From assembly GCA_963691815.1 (NCBI GenBank), contig OY829646.1, forward strand, positions 3,521,152-3,585,151: a stretch of 64,000 nt of DNA, given 5' to 3'. Shown in pieces: positions 50,501-63,300 of this stretch; within the stretch, counting starts at the first letter, position 1, and every line of letters starts with the position of its first letter. A program made the position numbers and the translations under genes. A model generated the notes under the pieces. That model was given only the letters and a program-made list of their open reading frames with translations. It made no database searches and had not been told where the DNA came from. The stretch is from Echiichthys vipera (taxonomy: Eukaryota > Chordata > Actinopteri > Perciformes > Trachinidae).

Positions 50501-53500
50501 AGGTCATAGATTTAGATATACAGAGGTGATGTCATAGATTAAGATACACAGAGGTGAGGTCATAGATTTTAGATATACAGAGGTGATGTCATAGATTTAG
50601 ATATACAGAGGTGATGTCATAAATTAAGAGACACAGAGGTGAGGTCATAGATTTTAGATATACAGAGGTGATGTCATAGATTTAGATATACAGAGGTGAG
50701 GACATAGATTATAGATGCACAGAGGTGAGGTCATGGATTTAGATATACAGAGGTGAGGTCATAGATTTAGATTCACAGAGGTGAGATCATAGATTTAGAT
50801 ATACGTAGGTGAGGTCATAGATTTAGATTCACAGAGGTGATGTCATAGATTTAGATATACGGAGGTGAGGTCATAGATTTAGATATACAGAGGTGAGGTC
50901 ATAGATTTAGATATACAGAGGTGAGGTCATAGATTTTAGATATACAGACGTGATGTCATAGATTTAGATATACAGCGGTGAGGTCATAGATTTAAGATAT
51001 ACAGAGGAGATGTCATAGATTTTAGATATACAGACGTGATGTCATAGATTTTAGATGCACAGAGGTGATGTCATAGATTTAGATATACAGAGGTAATGTC
51101 ATAGATTTAGATATACAACGGTGAGGTCATAGATTTTAGATGCACAGAGGTGATGTCATAGATTTAGATATACAGAGGTGAGGTCATAGATTTAGATATA
51201 CAGAGGTGATGTCATAGATTTAGATATACAGAGATGAGGTCATAGATTTAGATATACAGAGGTGATGTCATAGATTAAGATACACAGAGATGAGGTCATA
51301 GATTTATAATATACAACGGTGATGTCATATATTTAGATATACAGAGTTGCTGTCATAGATTTTAGATATACAGAGGTGAGGTCATAGATTTAGATATACA
51401 GAGGTGAGGTCATAGATTTTGATACACAGAGGTGATGTCAGAGATTTATGATATACAGAGGTGAGGTCATAGATTTAGATATACCCAGGTGAGAACATAG
51501 ATTTAGATACAAAGAGGTGAGGTCATAGATTTGAGACATACAGAGGTGATGTCATAGATTTTGATATAAAACGGTGAGGTCATAGATTTTAGATGCCCTG
51601 AGGTGAGGTCATAGATTTAGATATACAGAGGTGATGTCATAGATTAAGATACACGGAGGTGATGTCATAGATTTATGATATACAGAGGTAATATCATAGA
51701 TTTAGATATACAGAGGTGATGTCATAGATTAAGATATACAGAGGTGATGTCATAGATTAAGATACACAGAGGTGATGTCATAGATTTAGATATAAAGAGT
51801 TGATGTCAGATTTAGATATACAGAGGTGATATCATAGATTTAGATATACCCAGGTGAGGTCATAGATTTAGATTTAGAGAGGTGATGTCATAGATTTAGA
51901 TATACGGAGGTGAGGTCATAGATTAAGATATACAGAGGTGAGGTCATAGATTTAGAAACACAGAGGTGAGATCATCGATTTAGATATACCCAGGTGAGGT
52001 CATAGATTTAGATATATAGAGGTGAGGTCATAGATTTAGATATACAGAGGTGTTGTCATAGATTTAGATATACAGAGGTGATGTCATAGATTTAGATATA
52101 CAGAGGTGAGGTCATAGATTTTAGATATACAGAGGTGATGTCATAGATTTAGATATACAGAGGTGATGTCATAGATTTAGATATACAGAGGTGAGGACAT
52201 AGATTTAGATTCACATAGGTGATGTCATAGATTTAGATATACAGAGGTGAGGTCATAGATTTAGATATACAGAGGTGAGTTCATAGATTTAGATATACAG
52301 AGGTGATGTAATAGATTAAGATACACAGAGGTGAGGTCATAGATTATAGATATACAGAGGTGATGTCATAGATTTAGATATACAGAGGTGATGTCATAGA
52401 TTTAGATATACAGAGGTGAGGACATAGATTTAGATTCACATAGGTGATGTCATAGATTTAGATATACAGAGGTGAGGTCATAGATTTAGATATACAGAGG
52501 TGAGGTCATAGAATTAGATATACAGAGGTGAGTTCATAGATTTTAGATATACAGAGGTGATGTCATAGATTTAGATTCACAGAGGTGATGTCATAGATTT
52601 AGATATACAGAGGTGAGGTCATAGATTTAGATATACCCAGGTGAGGTCATAGATTTAGATTCACAGAGGTGATGTCATAGATTTAGATATACAGAGGTGA
52701 GGTCATAGATTTAGATATACAGAGGTGAGGTCATAGATTTAGATATACAGAGGTGAGGTCATAGATTTTAGATATACAGAGGTGATGTCTTAGATTTAGA
52801 TATACAATGTTGAGGTCATAGATTTAGATATACAGAGGTGATGTCATAGATTTAGATATACAGAGGTGAGGACATAGATTATAGATGCACAGAGGTGAGG
52901 TCATGGATTTAGATATACAGAGGTGAGGTCAAAGATTTAGATATACAGAGGTGATTTCATAGATTTAGATATACCCAGGTGAGAACATAGATTTAGATAC
53001 AAAGAGGTTAGGTCATAGATTTTAGACATACAGAGGTGATGTCATAGATTTTGATATACAACGGTGAGGTCATAGAATTAAGATGCCCTGTGGTGAGGTC
53101 ATAGATTTAGATATACAGAGGTGATGTCATAGATTAAGATACACAGAGGTGATGTCATAGATTTGTGATATACAGAAGTGATGTCATAGATTAAGATACA
53201 CAAAGGTGAGGTAATAGATTTTAGATATACAGAGGTGATGTCATAGATTTATGATAGACAGAGGTGATGTCATAGATTAAGATATACAGAGGTGATGTCA
53301 TAGATTAGGATATACAGAGGTGATGTCATAAATTAGGATATACAGAGGTGATGTCATAGATTAAGATACACAGAGGTGATGTCATAGATTTGTGATATAC
53401 AGAGGTGATGTCATAGATTAAGATACACAGAGGTGAGGTAATAGATTTTAGATATACAGAGGTGATGTCATAGATTTATGATAGACAGAGGTGATGTCAT

Positions 53501-56500
53501 AGATTAAGATACACAGAGGTGAGGTCATAGATTTTAGATATACAGAGGTGATGTCATAGATTAAGATGCACAGAGGTGAGGTCATAGATTATAGATGCAC
53601 AGAGGTGAGGTCATAGATTTCGATATAAAGAGTTGATGTCATAGATTTAGATAAACAGAGGTGATGTCATAGATTTAGATATACCCAGGTGAGGTCATAG
53701 ATTAAGATATACAGAGGTGATGTTATAGATTTTGATATACGGAGGTGATGTCATAGATTTAGATATACCCAGGTGAGGTCATAGATTTAGATATACAGAG
53801 GTGAGGTCATAGATTTAGAAACACAGAGGTGAGATCATAGATTTAGATATACCCAGGTGAGGTCATAGATTTAGATATATAGAGGTGAGGTCATAGATAT
53901 AGATATACAGAGGTGATGTCATAGATTTAGATATACCCAGGTTAGGTCATAGATTTAGATATACAGAGGTGATGTCATAAATTAAGAGACACAGAGGTGA
54001 GGTCATAGATTTTAGATATACAGAGGTGATGTCATAGATTTAGATATACAGAGGTGAGGACATAGATTATAGATGCACAGAGGTGAGGTCATGGATTTAG
54101 ATATACAGAGGTGAGGTCATAGATTTAGATTCACAGAGGTGAGATCATAGATTTAGATATACGTAGGTGAGGTCATAGATTTAGATTCACAGAGGTGATG
54201 TCATAGATTTAGATATACGGAGGTGAGGTCATAGATTTAGATATACAGAGGTGAGGTCATAGATTTAGATATACAGAGGTGAGGTCATAGATTTTAGATA
54301 TACAGACGTGATGTCATAGATTTAGATATACAGCGGTGAGGTCATAGATTTAAGATATACAGAGGTGATGTCATAGATTTTAGATATACAGACGTGATGT
54401 CATAGATTTTAGATGCACAGAGGTGATGTCATAGATTTAGATATACAGAGGTAATGTCATAGATTTAGATATACAACGGTGAGGTCATAGATTTTAGATG
54501 CACAGAGGTGATGTCATAGATTTAGATATACAGAGGTAATGTCATAGATTTAGATATACAGAGGTGATGTCATAGATTTAGATATACAGAGATGAGGTCA
54601 TAGATTTAGATATACAGAGGTGATGTCATAGATTAAGATACACAGAGATGAGGTCATAAATTTATAATATACAACGGTGATGTCATATATTTAGATATAC
54701 AGAGTTGCTGTCATAGATTTTAGATATACAGAGGTGAGGTCATAGATTTAGATATACAGAGGTGAGGTCATAGATTTTGATATACCCAGGTGAGAACATA
54801 GATTTAGATACAAAGAGGTGAGGTCATAGATTTGAGACATACAGAGGTGATGTCACAGATTTTGATATAAAATGGTGAGGTCATAGATTTTAGATGCCCT
54901 GAGGTGAGGTCATAGATTTAGATATACAGAGGTGATGTCATAGATTAAGATACACGGAGGTGATGTCATAGATTTATGATATACAGAGGTAATATCATAG
55001 ATTTAGATATACAGAGGTGATGTCATAGATTAAGATATACAGAGGTGATGTCATAGATTAAGATACACAGAGGTGATGTCATAGATTTAGATATAAAGAG
55101 TTGATGTCAGATTTAGATATACAGAGGTGATATCATAGATTTAGATATACCCAGGTGAGGTCATAGATTTAGATTTAGAGAGGTGATGTCATAGATTTAG
55201 ATATACGGAGGTGAGGTCATAGATTAAGATATACAGAGGTGAGGTCATAGATTTAGAAACACAGAGGTGAGATCATCGATTTAGATATACCCAGGTGAGG
55301 TCATAGATTTAGATATATAGAGGTGAGGTCATAGATTTAGATATACAGAGGTGATGTCATAGATTTAGATATACAGAGGTGATGTCATAGATTTAGATAT
55401 ACAGAGGTGAGGACATAGATTTAGATTCACATAGGTGATGTCATAGATTTAGATATACAGAGGTGAGGTCATAGATTTAGATATACAGAGGTGAGGTCAT
55501 AGAATTAGATATACAGAGGTGAGGTCATAGATTTTAGATATACAGAGGTGATGTCATAGATTTAGATTCACAGAGGTGATGTCATAGATTTAGATATACA
55601 GAGGTGAGGTCATAGATTTAGATATACCCAGGTGAGGTCATAGATTTAGATTCACAGAGGTGATGTCATAGATTTAGATATACAGAGGTGAGGTCATAGA
55701 TTTAGATATACAGAGGTGTGGTCATAGATTTAGATATACAGAGGTGAGGTCATAGATTTAAGATATACAGAGGTGATGTCTTAGATTTAGATATACAATG
55801 TTATGGTCATAGATTTAGATATACAGAGGTGATGTCATAGATTTAGATATACAGAGGTGAGGACATAGATTATAGATGCACAGAGGTGAGGTCATGGATT
55901 TAGATATACAGAGGTGAGGTCAAAGATTTAGATATACAGAGGTGATTTCATAGATTTAGATATACCCAGGTGAGAACATAGATTTAGATACAAAGAGGTT
56001 AGGTCATAGATTTTAGACATACAGAGGTGATGTCATAGATTTTGATATACAACGGTGAGGTCATAGAATTAAGATGCCCTGTGGTGAGGTCATAGATTTA
56101 GATATACAGAGGTGATGTCATAGATTAAGATACACAGAGGTGATGTCATAGATTTGTGATATACAGAGGTGATGTCATAGATTAAGATACACAAAGGTGA
56201 GGTAATAGATTTTAGATATACAGAGGTGATGTCATAGATTTATGATAGACAGAGGTGATGTCATAGATTAAGATATACAGAGGTGATGTCATAGATTAGG
56301 ATATACAGAGGTGATGTCATAGATTAGGATATACAGAGGTGATGTCATAGATTAAGATACACAGAGGTGATGTCATAGATTTGTGATATACAGAGGTGAT
56401 GTCATAGATTAAGATACACAGAGGTGAGGTAATAGATTTTAGATATACAGAGGTGATGTCATAGATTTATGATAGACAGAAGTGATGTCATAGATTAAGA

Positions 56501-56640
56501 TACACAGAGGTGAGGTCATAGATTTTAGATATACAGAGGTGATGTCATAGATTAAGATGCACAGAGGTGAGGTCATAGATTATAGATGCACAGAGGTGAG
56601 GTCATAGATTTCGATATAAAGAGTTGATGTCATAGATTTA

Positions 56641-57320
56641 GATAAACAGAGGTGATGTCATAGATTTAGATATACCTACCCAGGTGAGGTCATAGATTAA
56701 GATATACAGAGGTGATGTTATAGATTTTGATATACGGAGGTGATGTCATAGATTTAGATATACCCAGGTGAGGTCATAGATTTAGATATACAGAGGTGAG
56801 GTCATAGATTTAGAAACACAGAGGTGAGATCATAGATTTAGATATACCCAGGTGAGGTCATAGATTTAGATATATAGAGGTGAGGTCATAGATATAGATA
56901 TACAGAGGTGATGTCATAGATTTAGATATACCCAGGTTAGGTCATAGATTTAGATATACAGAGGTGAGGTCATAGATTTAGATAAACAGAGGTGATGTCA
57001 TAGATTTAGATATACCCACCCAGGTGAGGTCATAGATTAAGATATACAGAGGTGATGTTATAGATTTTGATATACGGAGGTGATGTCATAGATTTAGATA
57101 TACCCAGGTGAGGTCATAGATTTAGATATACAGAGGTGAGGTCATAGATTTAGAAACACAGAGGTGAGATCATAGATTTAGATATACCCAGGTGAGGTCA
57201 TAGATTTAGATATATAGAGGTGAGGTCATAGATATAGATTTACAGAGGTGATGTCATAGATTAAGATATACCCAGGTTAGGTCATAGATTTAGATATACA
57301 GAGGTGAGGTCATAGATTTA
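56641..57320. repeat. 340-bp direct duplication inside the array
   Basis: A segment starting GATAAACAGAGGTGATGTCA at 56641 is repeated from 56981 with few differences. Both copies carry a rare extra 4 bases before CCAGGTGAGG (ATACCTACCCAGG and ATACCCACCCAGG). This shows a recent tandem duplication of 12 units. Confidence 0.8.
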
Positions 57321-60300
57321 GATATACAGAGGTGATGTCATAGATTAAGATACACAGAGGTGAGGTCATAGATTTTAGATATACAGAGGTGATGTCATAG
57401 ATTTAGATATACAGAGGTGATGTCATAAATTAAGAGACACAGAGGTGAGGTCATAGATTTTAGATATACAGAGGTGATGTCATAGATTTAGATATACAGA
57501 GGTGAGGACATAGATTATAGATGCACAGAGGTGAAGTCATGGATTTAGATATACAGAGGTGAGGTCATAGATTTAGATTCACAGAGGTGAGATCATAGAT
57601 TTAGATATACGTAGGTGAGGTCATAGATTTAGATTCACAGAGGTGATGTCATAGATTTAGATATACGGAGGTGAGGTCATAGATTTAGATATACAGAGGA
57701 GAGGTCATAGATTTAGATATACAGAGGTGAGGTCATAGATTTTAGATATACAGACGTGATGTCATAGATTTAGATATACAGCGGTGAGGTCATAGATTTA
57801 AGATATACAGAGGTGATGTCATAGATTTTAGATATACAGACGTGATGTCATAGATTTTAGATGCACAGAGGTGATGTCATAGATTTAGATATACAGAGGT
57901 AATGTCATAGATTTAGATATACAACGGTGAGGTCATAGATTTTAGATGCACAGAGGTGATGTCATAGATTTAGATATACAGAGGTAATGTCATAGATTTA
58001 GATATACAGAGGTGATTTCATAGATTTAGATATACAGAGATGAGGTCATAGATTTAGATATACAGAGGTGATGTCATAGATTAAGATACACAGAGATGAG
58101 GTCATAGATTTATAATATACAACTGTGATGTCATATATTTAGATATACAGAGTTGCTGTCATAGATTTTAGATATACAGAGGTGAGGTCATAGATATAGA
58201 TATACAGAGGTGAGGTCATAGATTTTGATACACAGAGGTGATGTCAGAGATTTATGATATACAGAGGTGAGGTCATAGATTTAGATATACCCAGGTGAGA
58301 ACATAGATTTAGATACAAAGAGGTGAGGTCATAGATTTGAGACATACAGAGGTGATGTCATAGATTTTGATATAAAACGGTGAGGTCATAGATTTTAGAT
58401 GCCCTGAGGTGAGGTCATAGATTTAGATATACAGAGGTGATGTCATAGATTAAGATACACGGAGGTGATGTCATAGATTTATGATATACAGAGGTAATAT
58501 CATAGATTTAGATATACAGAGGTGATGTCATAGATTAAGATATACAGAGGTGATGTCATAGATTAAGATACACAGAGGTGATGTCATAGATTTAGATATA
58601 AAGAGTTGATGTCAGATTTAGATATACAGAGGTGATATCATAGATTTAGATATACCCAGGTGAGGTCATAGATTTAGATTTAGAGAGGTGATGTCATAGA
58701 TTTAGATATACGGAGGTGAGGTCATAGATTAAGATATACAGAGGTGAGGTCATAGATTTAGAAACACAGAGGTGAGATCATCGATTTAGATATACCCAGG
58801 TGAGGTCATAGATTTAGATATATAGAGGTGAGGTCATAGATTTAGATCTACAGAGGTGATGTCATTGATTTAGATATACAGAGGTGAGGTCATAGATTTA
58901 GATAAACAGAGGTGAGGTCATAGATTTAGATATACAGAGGTGATGTCATAGATTAAGATATACCCAGGTGAGGTCATAGATTTTAGATATACAGAGGTGA
59001 TGTCATAGATTTAGATATACACAGGTGAGGTCATAGATTTAGATATACAGAGGTGATGTCATAGATTAAGATACACAGAGGTGAGGTCATTGATTTTAGA
59101 TATAAAGAGTTGATGTCATAGATTTAGATATACAGAGGTGATGTCTTAGATTAAGATAAACCCAGGTGAGGTCATGAATTTAGATTTACAGAGGTGATGT
59201 CATAGATTTAGATATACCCAGGTGAGGTCATAGATTTAGATATACCCAGGTGAGGTCAGAGATTTAGATATACAGAGGTGAGATCATAGATTTAGATATA
59301 CAGAGGTGATGTCATAGATTTTAGATGTACAGAGGTGAGGTCATAGATTTAGATATACAGAGGTGAGGTCATACATTTAGATATACCCAGGTGAGGTTAT
59401 AGATTTAGATATACAGAGATGATGTCATAGATTTAGATATACAGAGGTGATGTCATAGATTAAGATACACAGAGGTGAAGTCATAGATTTATGATATACA
59501 ACGGTGATGTCATATATTTAGATATGCAGAGTTGCTGTCATAGATTTTAGATATACAGAGGTGAGGTCATAGATTTTGATACACAGAGGTGATGTCAGAG
59601 ATTTATGATATACAGAGGTGAGGTCATAGATTTAGATATACAGAGGTGAGGTCATAGATCTAGATATACAGAGGGGAGGTCGTAGATTTATATATAGAGA
59701 ATTAAGGTCATATATTTAGATATACAGAGGTGATGTCATAGATTAAAATACACAGAGGTGATGTCATATATTCTGATATACAGAGGTAAGGTCATAGATT
59801 TAGATATACAGAGGTGATGTCATAGATTTAGATATACAGAAGTGATGTCATAGATATATGATATACAGAGGTGATGTCATAGATTAAGATACACAGAGGT
59901 GATGTCATTGATTTTCGATATACAGAGGTGAGGTCATGGATTTAGATATACAGAGGTGAGGTCTTAGATTTAGATTTACAGAGGTGATGTCATAGATTTA
60001 GATATACGGAGGTGATGTCATAGATTTAGATATACCCAGGTGATGTCATAGATTAAGATATACAGAGGTGAGGTCATAGATTTAGCAACACAGAGGTGAT
60101 GTCATAGATTTAGATATACGGAGGTGATGTCATAGATTTAGATATACCCAGGTGAGGTCATAGATTTAGATATATAGAGGTGAGGTCATAGATTTAGATA
60201 TACAGAGGTGATGTCATAGATTTAGATATACAGAGGTGAGGTCATAGATTTAGATATACAGAGGTGAGGTCATAGATTTAGATATACAGAGGGAGGTCAT

Positions 60301-63300
60301 AGATTTAGATATACAGAGGTGATGTCATAGATTAAGGTATACCCAGGTGAGGTCATAGATTTTAGATATACAGAGGTGATATCATAGATTTAGATATACC
60401 CAGGTGAGGTCATAGATTTAGATTTACAGAGGTGATGTCATAGATTTAGATATACGGAGGGGAGGTCATAGATTAAGATATACAGATGTGAGGTTTTAGA
60501 TTTAGAAACACAGAGGTGAGATCATCGATTTAGATATACCCAGGTGAGGTCATAGATTTAGATATATAGAGGTGAGGTCATAGATTTAGATATACAGAGG
60601 TGATGTCATTGATTTAGATATACAGAGTTGCTGTCATAGATTAAGATACACAGAGGTGATGTCATTGATTTTCGATATACAGAGGTGAGGTCATGGATTT
60701 AGATATACAGAGGTGAGGTCATAGATTTAGATATACAGAGTTGATGTCATAGATTTAGATATACAGAGGTGAGTTCATAGATTTAGATATACAGAGTTGA
60801 TGTCATTGATTTAGATACACAGAGGGGAGGTCATAGATTTTAGATATACAGAGGTGAGATCATAGATTTAGATATACAGAGGTGATGTCATATATTTAGA
60901 TATACAGAGGTGAGGTCGTAGATTTAGATATACAGAGGTAAGGTCATATATTTAGATATACAGAGGTGATGTCATAGATTAAGATATACAGAGGTGATGT
61001 CATAGATTAAGATATACAGAGGTGATGTCATAGATTAAGATACACAGAGGTGATGTCATAGATTTATGATATACAGAGGTGATGTCATAGATTAAGATAC
61101 ACAGATGTGAGGTCATAGATTTTAGATATACAGAGGTGATGTCATAAATTAAGATACACAGAGGTGAGGTCATAGATTATAGATGCACAGAGGTGAGGTC
61201 ATAGATTTCGATATAAAGAGTTGATGTCATGGATTTAGATATACAGAGTCGATGTCATAGATTTAGATTTACCCAGGTGAGGTCATAGATTAAGATATAC
61301 AGAGGTGATGTTATAGAATTTGATATACGGAGGTAATATCATAGATTCAGACATACCCAGGTGAGGTCATAGATTTAGATATACAGAGGTGAGGTCATAG
61401 ATTTAGAAACACAGAGGTGAGATCATAGATTTAGATATACCCAGGTTAGGTCATAGATTTAGATATATAGAGGTGAGGTCAGAGATTTAGATATACAGAG
61501 GTGATGTCATAGATTTAGATATACCCAGGTAAGGTCATATATTTAGATATACCCAGGTGATGTCATAGATTTAGATATACCCAGGTGAGGTAATAGATTT
61601 AGATATACAGAGATGAGGTCATAGATTAAGATACACAGAGGTGAGGTCATAGATTTTACATATACAAAGGTGAGGTCATGGATTTAGATATACAGAGGTT
61701 ATGTCATTGATTTAGATATACAGAGGTGATGTCATAGATTTAGATATACCCAGGTGAGAACATAGATTTAGATACAAAGAGGTGAGGTCATAGATTTGAG
61801 ACATACAGAGGTGATGTCATAGATTTTGATAAAAAACGGTGGGGTCATAGATTTTAGATGCCCTGAGGTGAGGTCATTGATTTAGATATACAGAGGTGAT
61901 GTCATAGATTAAGAAACACGGAGGTGATGTCATAGATTTATGATATACAGAGGTAATATCATAGATTTAGATATACAGAGGTGATGTCATAGATTAAGAT
62001 ATACAGAGGTGATGTCATAGATTAAGATACACAGAGGTGATGTCATAGATTTAGATATACGGAGGGGAGGTCATAGATTAAGATATACAGAGGTGAGGTT
62101 TTAGATTTAGAAACACAGAGGTGAGATCATCGATTTAGATATACCCAGGTGAGGTCATAGATTTAGATATATAGAGGTGAGGTCATAGATTTAGATATAC
62201 AGAGGTGATGTCATTGATTTAGATATACAGAGGTGAGGTCATAGATTTAGATAAACAGAGGTGAGGTCATAGATTTAGATATACAGAGGGGGGGTCATAG
62301 ATTTAGATATACAGAGGTGAGGTCATAGATTAAGATATACCCAGGTGAGGTCATAGATTTTAGAAATACAGAGGTGATGTCATAGATTTAGATATACAGA
62401 GGTGATGTCATAGATTAAGATACACAGAGGTGATGTCATAGATTTATGATATACAACGGTGATGTCATATCTTTAGATATACAGAGTTGCTGTCATAGAT
62501 TTTAGATATACAGAGGTGAGGTCATAGATTTTGATACACAGAGGTGATGTCAGAGATTTATGATATACAGAGGTGAGGTCATAGATTTAGATATACAGAG
62601 GTGAGGTCATAGATTTAGATATACAGAGGGGAGGTCGTAGATTTAGATATAGAGAATTAAGGTCATATATTTAGATATACAGAGGTGATGTCATATATTC
62701 TGATATACAGAGGTAAGGTCATAGATTTAGATATACAGAGGTGATGTCATAGATTTAGATATACAGAAGTGATGTCATAGATATATGATATACAGAGGTG
62801 ATGTCATAGATTTTCGAAATAAGATGTGAGGTCATGGATTTAGATATACAGAGTTGATGTCATAGATTTAGATATACAGAGGTGAGGTCATAGATTTAGA
62901 TATACAGAGGTGATGTCATATATTTAGATATACAGAGTTGATGTCATAGTTTTTAGATATACAGAGGTGAGGTCGTAGATTTAGATATACAGAGGTAAGG
63001 TCATGTATTTAGATATACAGAGGTGATGTCATAGATTTAGATATACAGAGGTGATGTCATAGATTAAGATATACAGAGGTGATGTCATAGATTAAGATAT
63101 ACAGAGGTGATGTCATAGATTAAGATACACAGAGGTGATGTCATAGATTTATGATATACAGAGGTGATGTCATAGATTTAGATATACCCAGGTGAGAACA
63201 TAGATTTAGATACAAAGAGGTGAGGTCATAGATTTTAGATATACAGAGGTGATGTCATAGATTAAGATACAAAAAGGTGAGGTCATAGATTTTAGATATA

